Below, one piece after another: positions 17,884 to 28,200 of a stretch of 64,000 nucleotides of DNA. This DNA comes from Alexandriicola marinus. Its GTDB lineage: Bacteria > Pseudomonadota > Alphaproteobacteria > Rhodobacterales > Rhodobacteraceae. Positions within the stretch are counted from its first letter, which is position 1. Each line of letters begins with the position of its first letter. A program made the position numbers and the translations under genes. The stretch spans positions 372,001 to 436,000 of the forward strand of contig NZ_RBVZ01000001.1 in the NCBI RefSeq assembly GCF_004000435.1, in the 5' to 3' direction. The notes beneath the pieces were generated by a model that did no database searches, had not been told where the DNA came from, and saw only the letters and a list, made by a program, of their open reading frames with translations.

Positions 17884-20433
17884 TCAGGACAGGATCCTGT
17901 TCACCATTTCCGCGGTGTCCGCCGACAGGCCGGTCTGTGAAGAAAGCCTTTCAAGTGACTGACGCATAAGTTTTTTTCTGCCATCATCCCAGCGAGAAAT
18001 GGTCTGGAAGGCCGCCACCGACCGGGCCGCGACCTGCGGATTGCGCGGATCCAGCCGGATCAGCCAGTCGATCAGCAGGTCGTATCCGGCGCCATCCGCC
18101 CGGTGAAATCCTGCCTGATTCATCGCGAATGCTCCCAGGACCGAGCGGAATCGGTTGGGATTCGTCCAGTCAAAGAGCGGATGTGCCGTCAGTTTCTGCA
18201 CTTTTTCAACGGCTTCTGCGGGGGGGGCGAGAGACACCTGAAGGCCGAACCACTTGTTCATGACAAGCCGGTCCGTCTTCCACCGGGCTTCGAAACGGGC
18301 CAAGGGGTCGTTGCCCTTGCCGATCCGGACAAGCGCGCCCAGAGCGGCCAGCGATTGGGTCATGTTGTCGGCCGTCTCGAATTGCGCCTGGGCCCGGTCC
18401 GGACCTTCGGTCAGGACAAGGTAGCGCAGGGCCGCATTCGCAAGCGCGCGGTTGCCGGCGGCGCGGGCGTCCGGGCTGAACGGGCCGGGCAATTGATGAT
18501 CCGTGTGCAGCCGGGCAAGGGTCGCGCCGCTGCGTTCGGCGATCGCGTGGGCGAGGGCGTCATGACTGGCATGGATCAGATCGGGGTCAGGCGTCGTTCC
18601 GGCCTCGAAGAGCCGTTTCGCCATGTCGTCTTCGCTCGGCAAATCCAGAAGGAGCGCGCGGAACGCCGGGTCGCGATCCGGGTCCGAGATCGCGCGGTCG
18701 AGCGCGTCGAGAAAGTCGCGCGAGGCATCCGAACCATCGAGGATCATGTCCGTCAGAACGTCCTCGGCCAGCCGTCGCCCGGCTTCCCATGCGTTGAAGG
18801 GATCGGTGTCATGGGCCAGCAGAAAGGCGCTTTCTCTCGCGGACCTTGGCTGATCAAGGATGACGGGCGCGGAGAATCCACGCAGCACCGATGCCACGGG
18901 TCGCGTGGGCAAGCCTGTGAATTCAAAGGTCTGTTCAGCTTCTTTCAATGTCAGTATCCGGGTCGGAACCACCTCGTCGCCGTTCTGGCCCAGAAGGCCC
19001 ACGGCAACCGGAATATGCAGCGGGGATTTCTCGGGCTGGCCCGGTGTGGGCGATGTCTCCTGCGACAAGGTCAGGCGGAATGTGTCGCCGTCATGATCCT
19101 CGCGGGCACTCAGGCGCGGGGTGCCGGCCTGCGAATACCACAGCGCGAATTGCGACAGGTCTTCGCCCGTCGCGTCCTCGAAGACCTGCAGCCAATCCTC
19201 GATCGTGGCGGCATCTCCGTCATGGCGTTCAAAATAAAGATCGAGCGCCTTTTCATACCCTTCCCCCCCAACGATCCGGCGCAACATGCCGATCACCTCG
19301 GCGCCCTTTTCATAGACGGTCGCGGTGTAGAAATTATTGATCTCGACAAAGCTTTCGGGGCGCACCGGATGGGCAAGAGGGCCGGCATCCTCCCGGAACT
19401 GGTAGGCCCGAAGCTCCAGCGCGTCGCGAATCCGTTTGACCGAATGGCCGCGCATGTCGCCGGTGAATTGCTGATCGCGAAACACCGTCAGACCTTCTTT
19501 CAGGCAAAGCTGGAACCAGTCCCGGCAGGTGATCCGGTTGCCTGTCCAGTTGTGAAAGTATTCATGCGCAATGACGCCCTCGATCCGTTCGAAGTCTCCG
19601 TCGGTCGCCGTCTCGGGAGAACACAAAACCAACGCAGAGTTGAAAATGTTCAAGCCCTTGTTCTCCATCGCACCCGCATTGAAGTCATCAACGGCCACGA
19701 TGTTGAAAATATCCAAGTCGTATTCCCGGCCATAGACGTCTTCGTCCCAGCGCATCGACCGTTTCAGCGCGTCCATGCCGAAGGCACATTTGCCCCGATC
19801 TTCCGGTCGCACCCAGATATTCAACGCGACCTGCCGGCCGCTCTTGGTGACGAAACTGTCGGAATGCGCGGCCAGTTCTCCGGCCACGAGCGCGAAAAGA
19901 TAAGCGGGTTTGGGCCATGGATCATCCCATTCGGCCCAGCCTTCACCCGACGACACAGGGTTGCCGTTCGACAACAGGACGGGTGCATCCCCCTCGAGCC
20001 GGACGAAGAACGGCGCCATCACGTCGGGCCGGTCCGGATAATAGGTAATTCGCCGGAACCCTTCGGCCTCGCATTGGGTGCAATACATGCCGTTCGACAT
20101 GTAGAGACCCTCAAGCGCCGTATTGTCGGCCGGCGCGATCTCGACCTCGGCCTCCCAGACAAAGGGGGCATCGGGCACATCGCAGGTCAGGCCCCGGTCG
20201 GTCAGCTCCGGTGAAACGGCCTCGCCATCGATCCGCGCCGAGATCAGTTTCAGCTCCTCACCATGCAGGAAGAACGGCCCGCCTGCGCTGTCGGGATTGG
20301 GTCTGAACCCGACCCGGGAGACGACGCGCGTGGCCCGTGGATCAAGCCTGAAGACCAGCTCGACGCGATCGACCAGATAGGCGGGCGGCGTGTAATCCGC
20401 GAGGTGAATCACGGTCTGCTGGCGAGGGCTCAT
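17884..20433 (-). CDS. pepN: Aminopeptidase N (peptidase family M1)
   Basis: An 849-residue zinc exopeptidase. The exopeptidase motif GAMEN is near residue 254 and the zinc motif HEYFHNW near 288, followed by the third ligand region KEGLTVFRDQQF; spacing fits bacterial PepN. The C-terminal helical domain, which controls substrate access, is full length and ends ETAEMVNRILS-like. The start at 20433 (MSPRQQTVIHLADYTPPAY) matches the family; an upstream extension with cysteines does not. It is divergent from a small membrane protein gene. Confidence 0.97.
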   Translation of the reverse strand: MSPRQQTVIHLADYTPPAYLVDRVELVFRLDPRATRVVSRVGFRPNPDSAGGPFFLHGEELKLISARIDGEAVSPELTDRGLTCDVPDAPFVWEAEVEIAPADNTALEGLYMSNGMYCTQCEAEGFRRITYYPDRPDVMAPFFVRLEGDAPVLLSNGNPVSSGEGWAEWDDPWPKPAYLFALVAGELAAHSDSFVTKSGRQVALNIWVRPEDRGKCAFGMDALKRSMRWDEDVYGREYDLDIFNIVAVDDFNAGAMENKGLNIFNSALVLCSPETATDGDFERIEGVIAHEYFHNWTGNRITCRDWFQLCLKEGLTVFRDQQFTGDMRGHSVKRIRDALELRAYQFREDAGPLAHPVRPESFVEINNFYTATVYEKGAEVIGMLRRIVGGEGYEKALDLYFERHDGDAATIEDWLQVFEDATGEDLSQFALWYSQAGTPRLSAREDHDGDTFRLTLSQETSPTPGQPEKSPLHIPVAVGLLGQNGDEVVPTRILTLKEAEQTFEFTGLPTRPVASVLRGFSAPVILDQPRSARESAFLLAHDTDPFNAWEAGRRLAEDVLTDMILDGSDASRDFLDALDRAISDPDRDPAFRALLLDLPSEDDMAKRLFEAGTTPDPDLIHASHDALAHAIAERSGATLARLHTDHQLPGPFSPDARAAGNRALANAALRYLVLTEGPDRAQAQFETADNMTQSLAALGALVRIGKGNDPLARFEARWKTDRLVMNKWFGLQVSLAPPAEAVEKVQKLTAHPLFDWTNPNRFRSVLGAFAMNQAGFHRADGAGYDLLIDWLIRLDPRNPQVAARSVAAFQTISRWDDGRKKLMRQSLERLSSQTGLSADTAEMVNRILS

Positions 20434-20539
20434 GGTTGACTGCTCCGGTTTCGACCACAGGTGTTGGGACCTAAGGGTCATCTCCGGAGCCGGAAAAGAC
20501 AAGCGCCGCGTGACCCCCAAAACGAAAGGAGAGCAGATC

Positions 20540-20731
20540 ATGTCCGCACCCAAAACGGATATCGAGACACAACACAAACGCCATGGCGGCGCCCTACGCG
20601 GGATCGCCGCTGTCGTGGTCTTTGCCGCACTCCTCTTTGGCGCGTTCCTGATGTGGACGGCCGAAAGCGGCGAGACGCCGGTTGAACCCGAAACCCAGAT
20701 CGACGGCCGGACCGGCGACGAGGTCGAATAG
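20540..20731 (+). CDS. Small single-span membrane protein
   Basis: A 63-residue protein with an AAAGGAGAG ribosome binding site well placed before ATG 20540. One hydrophobic helix ([19 protein letters not shown]) is flanked by a basic N-terminal part and an acidic C-terminal tail ending GRTGDEVE. No family is recognised. The next gene (DUF2256) starts 11 bases after its stop, so they probably form one transcript with glcB. Confidence 0.7.
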   Translation: MSAPKTDIETQHKRHGGALRGIAAVVVFAALLFGAFLMWTAESGETPVEPETQIDGRTGDEVE

Positions 20732-20741
20732 GATCCCGCCC

Positions 20742-20894
20742 ATGCCGAAGGGCGTCAAGAAGGCCGATCTGCCACGAAAGACCTGCGCCACTTGCGGCCG
20801 CCCGTTCACGTGGCGTCGGAAATGGGCGCGGGTCTGGGACGAGGTGCGCTATTGCTCCGACCGGTGCCGCAGGCAGCGGGCCGGTCGCGTTTAG
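20742..20894 (+). CDS. DUF2256 zinc-ribbon-like protein
   Basis: A 50-residue protein starting [11 protein letters not shown]. It shows the family pattern: CATCGRPF, then [15 protein letters not shown] and SDRCRR, four cysteines in two pairs likely to bind zinc. DUF2256 proteins are conserved in Proteobacteria, with unknown role. The match in length and motif is strong. Confidence 0.9.
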   Translation: MPKGVKKADLPRKTCATCGRPFTWRRKWARVWDEVRYCSDRCRRQRAGRV

Positions 20895-20986
20895 CGCTTT
20901 GTTGCCTATAGGAAACTTTTGTTCTAATCCGACCCGGACCCGCGGCATCTGGCCGCGACATCATCTTTCCGGGGCAGGAACATACA

Positions 20987-23125
20987 ATGGCAGACAGAGT
21001 TGAGGTTGGCGGCCTTCGCGTCGCAACGGAATTGCATGATTTCATCGAGACCCATGCGCTTCCGGGAACGGGCATCGATGCAGACCGGTTCTGGTCGGGG
21101 TTCGGCGCGCTGGTGGCGGATCTGACCGCACGGAACCGCGATCTGCTGGCGCGCCGGGAGGAGTTGCAGGGCAAGATCGATGCCTGGCACATCGCGCGCC
21201 GGGGCCAGCCCCATGATCCCGATGCCTACCAGGAATTCCTGCGTGAGATCGGCTATCTCGTTGAGGAGGGCGCGGATTTCGAGATCGGCACCCAGAACGT
21301 CGATCCCGAGATATCGTCGGTTGGGGGCCCGCAGCTCGTGGTTCCGATCACCAATGCGCGCTTTGCCATCAATGCCGCCAATGCCCGCTGGGGCAGCCTC
21401 TACGATGCCTTCTATGGCACCGACGCGATGGGCGTGACACCGCCGAAAGGCCCCTACAACCGGGGGCACGGCGCCCGTGTCGTGGCCCGCGCCCGCCTGT
21501 TCCTCGACGAGGCGTTCCCCATCGAAGGGGCCAGCCATTCGGACGTCTCGCGCTATTACGTCAGGGACGGCGCGCTTCTGGCGGATGATATGCCGCTGAT
21601 GGAGCCTGCGAAATTCGCGGGCTATCGGGGCAATCCCAAGGCGCCCGATGCGATCCTGCTGCGCAACAACGGCCTGCATGTCGAGCTTGTCTTCGATCGC
21701 GCCCATCCGATCGGATCGCGCGACCGGGCGCTTCTGGCCGATGTCCGGATGGAGAGTGCGGTTTCGGCGATCATGGATTGCGAGGATTCCGTCGCCTGCG
21801 TCGATGCCGAAGACAAGGTTCTGGCCTATTCCAACTGGCTTGGCCTGATGAAGGGCGATCTGAGCGCGACCTTCGACAAGGGTGGCCGCGAGATGACCCG
21901 CGTCCTTGCACCCGATGCTGACTGGACCGGCCCCGATGGAACCCGCTTCACCATGAAGGGCCGCGCCCTGATGCTGGTGCGCAATGTCGGCCACCTTATG
22001 ACCAACCCCGCCATACTCGATGCGCAGGGGGACGAAATTTTCGAAGGCTTGATGGATGCGGCCATTACCGTCCTGATCGCGATGCATGACCTTCAGCGCG
22101 AGGGCGGCAACTCGCTTCACGGTTCGGTCTACGTGGTCAAGCCCAAGATGCATGGCCCCGATGAAGTGGCGTTCACCGACCAGATCTTCACCCGGGTCGA
22201 AGAGATGCTGGGCCTGCCGGCCAATACCGTCAAGATCGGCATCATGGACGAGGAACGGCGCACCTCGGCCAACCTCAAGGAATGTATCCGCGCGGCGAAG
22301 GACAGGGTCTGTTTCATCAACACAGGCTTCCTCGACCGGACGGGCGACGAGATCCACACCTCGATGGAGGCCGGGCCCTTCAGCCGCAAGGATTTCATCA
22401 AGCGCAAGGGCTGGATCACCGCCTACGAGAACCAGAACGTGGACATCGGTCTGGAATGCGGACTGTCCGGCCGGGCCCAGATCGGCAAGGGCATGTGGGC
22501 TATGCCCGACAAGATGGCCGCCATGCTGGAGCACAAGATCGAACATCCCCGCGCCGGCGCCACCTGCGCCTGGGTGCCCAGCCCCACGGCCGCGACGCTG
22601 CATGCGCTTCATTATCACAAGGTCGATGTCTTTGCCGTGCAGGACGCGCTGCGCAAGGGCGGACGGCGTGCCTATGTGACCGGGCTTCTGGATATTCCGC
22701 TGGCCAGCTATCGCAAATGGACTGACGCCCAGATCACGCGCGAGGTTGAGAACAATGCGCAGGGTATCCTCGGCTACGTCGTGCGCTGGATCGATCAGGG
22801 GATCGGCTGTTCCAAGGTGCCCGACATGAACGATGTCGGCCTCATGGAGGATCGCGCGACGTGCCGGATTTCGGCCCAGCATATCGCCAACTGGCTGCAT
22901 CACGGCGTGATCGCCGAAGATCAGCTGATGGAGATCATGCGCCGCATGGCCGCCGTGGTCGATCGCCAGAACGAGGGCGATCCGGCCTATACGCCCATGG
23001 CGCCCGGTTTCAACGGGATCGCCTTTGCCGCGGCCTGCGATCTGGTCCTGAAAGGGCGGGAGCAGCCGTCCGGCTATACCGAGCCGGTTCTTCACGCCCG
23101 CAGGCTGGAGCTCAAGCAGGCCTGA
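20987..23125 (+). CDS. glcB: Malate synthase G
   Basis: A 712-residue enzyme condensing glyoxylate with acetyl-CoA to malate in the glyoxylate/glycolate pathway. Recognised text includes [56 protein letters not shown] and [17 protein letters not shown], which carry the catalytic Arg and Glu/Asp residues. Length is that of the G isoform. A GGGGCAGG ribosome binding site precedes the ATG. Its last 14 bases overlap the convergent P450 gene. The promoter probably includes the AT-rich stretch at 20908-20930. Confidence 0.98.
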   Translation: MADRVEVGGLRVATELHDFIETHALPGTGIDADRFWSGFGALVADLTARNRDLLARREELQGKIDAWHIARRGQPHDPDAYQEFLREIGYLVEEGADFEIGTQNVDPEISSVGGPQLVVPITNARFAINAANARWGSLYDAFYGTDAMGVTPPKGPYNRGHGARVVARARLFLDEAFPIEGASHSDVSRYYVRDGALLADDMPLMEPAKFAGYRGNPKAPDAILLRNNGLHVELVFDRAHPIGSRDRALLADVRMESAVSAIMDCEDSVACVDAEDKVLAYSNWLGLMKGDLSATFDKGGREMTRVLAPDADWTGPDGTRFTMKGRALMLVRNVGHLMTNPAILDAQGDEIFEGLMDAAITVLIAMHDLQREGGNSLHGSVYVVKPKMHGPDEVAFTDQIFTRVEEMLGLPANTVKIGIMDEERRTSANLKECIRAAKDRVCFINTGFLDRTGDEIHTSMEAGPFSRKDFIKRKGWITAYENQNVDIGLECGLSGRAQIGKGMWAMPDKMAAMLEHKIEHPRAGATCAWVPSPTAATLHALHYHKVDVFAVQDALRKGGRRAYVTGLLDIPLASYRKWTDAQITREVENNAQGILGYVVRWIDQGIGCSKVPDMNDVGLMEDRATCRISAQHIANWLHHGVIAEDQLMEIMRRMAAVVDRQNEGDPAYTPMAPGFNGIAFAAACDLVLKGREQPSGYTEPVLHARRLELKQA

Positions 23126-24326
23126 GCCGCAAGGGCAGGCGCGGCAGGCCGCGCAGCCCGATCCGGCGGCCATGCACGATCTCGTCACGCCGCACGGCGA
23201 ATTGCGCGTTCGGATAGCGCAGGAACAGCCGCTCGATCGCGACCTGCGCCTCGATCCGGGCCAGCTGGATGCCAAGGCAGACATGCGGGCCATGGCCGAA
23301 CCCCAGATGCGGGTTCGGCCGCCTTTCCGGGCGCATCTCGGACGGCGCCTCGACGCGGGCGGGGTCGTGGTTGGCACCGATCAGCAGCGCCACGATCTTG
23401 TCGCCGGTTCGGAGCGGTGTGCCCTCGAATTCCGTGTCGTGACGGGCAAACAGGGGCTTGGTCATCATGACCGGCGTGTAGAACCGCATGAATTCTTCGA
23501 CCGCGATCGCCATCCGTCCGGGCGAGTTCGCCAGCTCCGGCCCCAGGTTCCCCGCATCGATGCAGCCCGCGATTCCGTTCGAAACCAGGTGCACGGTCGT
23601 TTCGTGCCCCGCGATGAAGAGCATGACGACCATGCTCAGCAGTTCGTCCTCCGACAGCCGGTCGCCATCCTGCTCGGCCAGAACAAGGTCGCGGATCAGG
23701 CCCGGTCGCCCACCCGTCCGGCGGACGTCGGCGAATTCGGCGCGGAAATAACGGATCAGCCGGTAGAGCCCCGGAAAGGCACGCAGCATGGCCCATCCGT
23801 TGACCGGTGCCGAGATCGGGCTGATCCAGCGTTGCACGCGGGCGCGGTCCGACTCGGGGATCCCAAGCAGAAGGCAGATCACCTGAAGCGGCAGGGGCCG
23901 CGCATAGGCCGCGACCATGTCCTGTGGCCGGTCCGGGTCGATCTGATCCAGCAATCCGTCGGCCAGGGCCATGATCTCTGGGCGCAGGTCCAGCATGGCA
24001 TGGCGTGCGAAGGCCTGATCCACCAGCGACCTGAGCCGTTTGTGCGCCGCGCCGTCATGCAGCAGCATGTTGTGCATCAGCGGCCGCATGAAGGGCGGCA
24101 TCCACCACATGATCTTCTGGTAGGATCGCCCGCCCGCATGACCGGGGTCGCGCGCGAAGCTGTCGGTCGCCTTCAACAGCCGGCGCGCGGCCTCGTCGGT
24201 GGTGGTGAGGTAGACCTCGCCCATGAAGGGTATCCGCGCCCGCACGATCGGACCTTCAGTGCGCATCTGCGCCAGCATCGGCCCGGGCGCGCGCAGGAAA
24301 TCGGGGTCGGTCAGGTCAAAAGTCAT
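23112..24326 (-). CDS. Cytochrome P450
   Basis: A 404-residue soluble bacterial P450. The I-helix oxygen-activation motif is AGHETTVHL, the K-helix ExxR is EEFMR, and the heme loop is [14 protein letters not shown] with the thiolate Cys. It should hydroxylate an unidentified substrate using electrons from a ferredoxin or similar partner; none is encoded nearby. The start at 24326 (MTFDLTD) is chosen for family fit. It overlaps the end of glcB tail to tail by 14 bases. Confidence 0.95.
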   Translation of the reverse strand: MTFDLTDPDFLRAPGPMLAQMRTEGPIVRARIPFMGEVYLTTTDEAARRLLKATDSFARDPGHAGGRSYQKIMWWMPPFMRPLMHNMLLHDGAAHKRLRSLVDQAFARHAMLDLRPEIMALADGLLDQIDPDRPQDMVAAYARPLPLQVICLLLGIPESDRARVQRWISPISAPVNGWAMLRAFPGLYRLIRYFRAEFADVRRTGGRPGLIRDLVLAEQDGDRLSEDELLSMVVMLFIAGHETTVHLVSNGIAGCIDAGNLGPELANSPGRMAIAVEEFMRFYTPVMMTKPLFARHDTEFEGTPLRTGDKIVALLIGANHDPARVEAPSEMRPERRPNPHLGFGHGPHVCLGIQLARIEAQVAIERLFLRYPNAQFAVRRDEIVHGRRIGLRGLPRLPLRLRPA

Positions 24327-24463
24327 CCGACAGCATTGCGACACGGCCCCCCGACGCGCAAGTTTTCATCGTTTTCGTGCATCCATGCTCCGCTGGGCGA
24401 CCGGTAACCTTTTCATGCGCGCCCGTAGCCTATATCTCTTGCACAAAGAGGAAAGGCGGGATC

Positions 24464-25240
24464 ATGAAACGCCCCATCGTCGGCATCATTGGCAATCTGC
24501 ACCTGATCAACGATCAATATCCGACCCACGCGGCCGGAACGATGAATTCGCAGGCAATCGCTGAGGTGTCGGACTGCCTGCCGATGATCGTGCCGTCCGA
24601 TCCCAAGCTTTCGGATGTGCCAGACCTGCTGGACGCCTGCGACGGGTTCCTGTTCACCGGCGGGCGCCCCAATGTGCACCCCGAGGAATATGGCGAGGCG
24701 CCCACCGAGGCGCATGGAACCTTCGACCGGGATCGTGATGCCGTGGCCCTGTCGCTGGTGCGGGCCTGCGTCGAACGCGGCCAGCCCTTCTTCGGCATCT
24801 GCCGCGGCTTTCAGGAAGTGAATGTCGCGATGGGGGGATCGCTTTATCCCGAAATCCGTGATCTGCCGGGCCGCGACAATCACAGGATGCCGCCCGACGG
24901 CACGCTGGAAGAAAAGTTCGAGCTGCGCCACGAGGTGACCTTCGTTGAAAACGGCCCGTTCCACCGGTTGATGGGCGCGCAGAAGGTGATGACGAACACC
25001 CTCCACGGGCAGGGCATCAAGATGCCGGGCCCGCGGATCGTGATCGACGGCCATGCGCCCGATGGCACGCCGGAGGCAATCTACGTCGCCGGGGCACCGG
25101 GGTTTACCCTCTCGGTGCAATGGCACCCCGAGTATAATGCCGCCCGCGACCCCGTCTCGCGCAAATTGTTCGGCGCCTTCGGCGACGCGGTGCGCGCGTG
25201 GTCGGGGGCCAGGCAGCCGGTCCACCTCAGGACCGCCTGA
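24464..25240 (+). CDS. Class I glutamine amidotransferase-like hydrolase (PuuD/peptidase C26 type)
   Basis: A 258-residue C26 hydrolase. The catalytic Cys is in GICRGFQEVN near residue 113 and the His/Glu pair in QWHPEYN near residue 220. The N-terminal RPIVGIIG and the FTGGRPNVHPEEY block match gamma-glutamyl-gamma-aminobutyrate hydrolases. Such enzymes release glutamate from gamma-glutamylated amines; PuuD acts in putrescine use. Specific substrate is inference, though an ornithine decarboxylase is encoded 13 kb away. A GAAAGGCGGG ribosome binding site precedes ATG 24464. It ends 2 bases from the RTX gene end, tail to tail. Confidence 0.85.
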   Translation: MKRPIVGIIGNLHLINDQYPTHAAGTMNSQAIAEVSDCLPMIVPSDPKLSDVPDLLDACDGFLFTGGRPNVHPEEYGEAPTEAHGTFDRDRDAVALSLVRACVERGQPFFGICRGFQEVNVAMGGSLYPEIRDLPGRDNHRMPPDGTLEEKFELRHEVTFVENGPFHRLMGAQKVMTNTLHGQGIKMPGPRIVIDGHAPDGTPEAIYVAGAPGFTLSVQWHPEYNAARDPVSRKLFGAFGDAVRAWSGARQPVHLRTA

Positions 25241-25242
25241 CC

Positions 25243-28200
25243 CTAGACCAGCAGCCGGGCCTCGTGACGCTTGAGTGAGCGGCGGGCGGCAGGTCCAAAG
25301 CTCGACGGCAGGGCGCGCAACTCTGGGAAGATCGCAAAGATCTCGTCTCGGGACGCTTCGGTGATGGCCGACAACCCGACCTCCCCGGGATGGAAGCTTT
25401 CGGTGGCCGCCCCCTCGGCATAGACGATCTCGTGATCGTCAAACAGCATGTGGATATAGGTGACGGTCTCGATTTCTTCGATGCAGGCGTCGATCCCGTC
25501 GACCAGATGCAGGGCAGGGACCAGAACCTCACGTTCCCCGAACAGAAGCTCGGCCCGATAGCCGTTGAACATCAACCGGTGCTGCGGCGAGACGATCAGG
25601 TCACGTTCGAGGCCGGTCAGGACGCCTTGCTTCAGGCGGATTGGCGCCAGTCGGCCCTTGCCGGGCACTGTCCGCCGTCCGATCCAGCGGATCTGCTGAA
25701 GCCCGTGATCGCGGGTGACGACAGGATCGCCCACGGCCAGTTCCTCGACCGGCCGTGCGCCACGCGGCGTGGCGATCCGGGTGCCGGGGGTAAAGCAGAT
25801 GATGTTCTCGATCTCTGAGAAGTTCAGGATCGTCCCGTCATCCAGCGTAACAGAGCCGGAAAGACTTCCCGTGCCGTCATCGGTCGCGCTCAGCGTCGAC
25901 AGGTCGGCCAGATCGCCCAGCTGAAGCGTGTCGCCCGTTGTCTCGTCACCCGATCCGCCATCGACGGTGATCGTGGCGTTGCTCGTCTCGCCCAGATCCT
26001 GCAGGACGAACAGATCGTCACCGGATGCGCCATCGGCCAGATCGCCTTCGGCGATGTTGAGAATGTCGTTTCCGGTGCCGGCATACAGCTGGTCGTTGCC
26101 GGTGCCGCCGGTCAGCGTGTCTCGGCCGCCATCCCCGACCACAACGTCATTGCCGGCAGACCCGTCCAGCACGTCGTTTCCGGCGTCGCCATCGACCATG
26201 TCATCGCCAAGGCCGCCGTCGATCACATCGTCATCGGCCCAGCCGAACAGGGCGTCGTTGCCGTCACCACCGGTAATCGTGTCGTCGCCGGCAAGGCCAT
26301 CGACCGTGATGCCCGTCGCGTCGGCCGAGGCGTCGACCGTGTCGTTGAACCCGGAGCCGGCGATTTCCTCGATCTCGTAGAATTCGCCCGACGCCGCGCC
26401 GGAGCCGACGTTGTAGGTGCCTTGCTCATCGCCGTTGAACGTCACGGTGACGCCGCCCGGATCGGCCGATGGGTTGAAGTCGATGCGGTCGCCGTCCGTG
26501 CCGGTCTCGCCGCCATAGATCACGTCGACGCCGTCGGTGTCGGACTGGATGAAGGTGTCGCTGTCGGCACCGCCGTAGATTTCGTCGTTGCCGTCACCCG
26601 CGATGATGAAGTCATCGCCCGCGCCGGCCTCGATCAGATCGTCATTGCCACTGTCGCCGGGCAGGATCGCGTCGTTGTTGTCGACGAGGTCGCCCTCTGG
26701 ATCACCGGCATATCCGGCATTGATGACATCGCCACCGGCCGTGCCCGACACGGTTCCGTCACGCGGATCGGCCGGGATCCCCATCGCCTCCAGCGCGGCG
26801 GGATCGGAGACATCGGCGGGCACCACGCCGATCAGCGTGATCGAGGCGCCTGACGGGAAGGTCAGGACCGCGTTGCCGTTTCCGTCGTCCGATACGACGA
26901 CATTGCCCGTATGGACCGGCGTTGACCCGTCCGATGTCATGTTCGAGACATCGAGCTGATCCTGGCCCGTGTAGTTTCCGTCACGGTCGGCAAACGGGGC
27001 GACAAAGCCCTGGACGACGTCGTCTCCGCTTGTGTCGGAGAGGACGAGCGTGTCGACGCCGGCGCCGAGGATTATGTTCTCGATTTCGGTGAAGGTCGCG
27101 GTGGAGGTGCCGTCGGTAAAGCTGCCGTTCTCGCTGTTGCCGTCGGTCAGGTCGATCGTCAGATCCGAGGCAACGGCCGAGAAATCCAGCGTATCGCCCA
27201 GCGTTTCATCTTCGCTGTCGCCGAAATAGGTGTCGTTGCCGAAATTGTCCTCGACGACGTGAAGGTCGTCGCCATAGCCGCCCCAGACATAATCGTCGCC
27301 TTCGCCGCCATAGACGGTGTCGTTGCCGAACGAGCCGCGAATGAAATCGTTGCCGTCACCGCCGAAGACGGTGTCGTTGCCCTGATCGCCGTTGATGGAA
27401 TCGTCATCGGCACCGCCATAGAGGGTGTCGTCGCCAATCCCTGCCTCGATCGCATCGACGCCGCCGCCGCCGTAAAGCACGTCATTGCCGTCGACCCCGT
27501 TCAGGAAGTCGTTGCCCACATCACCGGAAAGAATGTCATTTCCGGCCTCGCCGATGACGCTGTCGTTTCCGGCCCCGCCGCTGACGGTGTCATCGCCGAT
27601 GCCGCCATACAGCAGGTCGTCACCGGTGCCGCCGGTGATGTCATCATCCCCCGTGCCACCGTCGATCGTGACGCCAAAGCTGTCATTGGTGGCATCGACC
27701 GTGTCGTCGAAATCCGTCAGGAAGAGGTTCTCGATCTCGGTGAAGGTCCCGTCGGCGGCACCGGTGCCGATATCATAATCGCCGGCCTCGTCACCGGTGA
27801 ACAGGATGTTCACCCCGCCGGTATCGGTCGTCGAGGCGAAGTCGAGCGTATCGTTGTCGTTGCCGGTCTCGCCACCGCCGATCGTGTCGCTCCCCGACGT
27901 TTCGTTGACAACGATCAGGTCGTTGTCACCGCCGCCGAAGATCGTGTCATCGCCCGCGTCGCCATAGATGAAATCGGCGCCACCCATCCCGTCGACAAGG
28001 TCGTTGCCCGCACCGCCATAGATCGTGTCCTGGCCGCCATAGGCCGAGATGTCGTCATTGCCGGTGCCGCCAAAGATGGTGTCGTTGTCCACCCCTGCGA
28101 GGATGAAGTCGTCGCCGGCATCGCCGTGGATTTCGACCCCGCCCGCGTCATAGCTGACGATTTCGTCATTGCCGTCGCCGCCATAGGCGATGCCGCCGTT

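Noticed and set aside
20924-23377. An 817-codon open frame antisense to malate synthase, and similar long ones opposite pntA (33521-34945) and pntB (35018-36685)
   Set aside because: They overlap highly conserved genes completely and reflect GC-rich third positions. Translations are His/Arg-rich without motifs.
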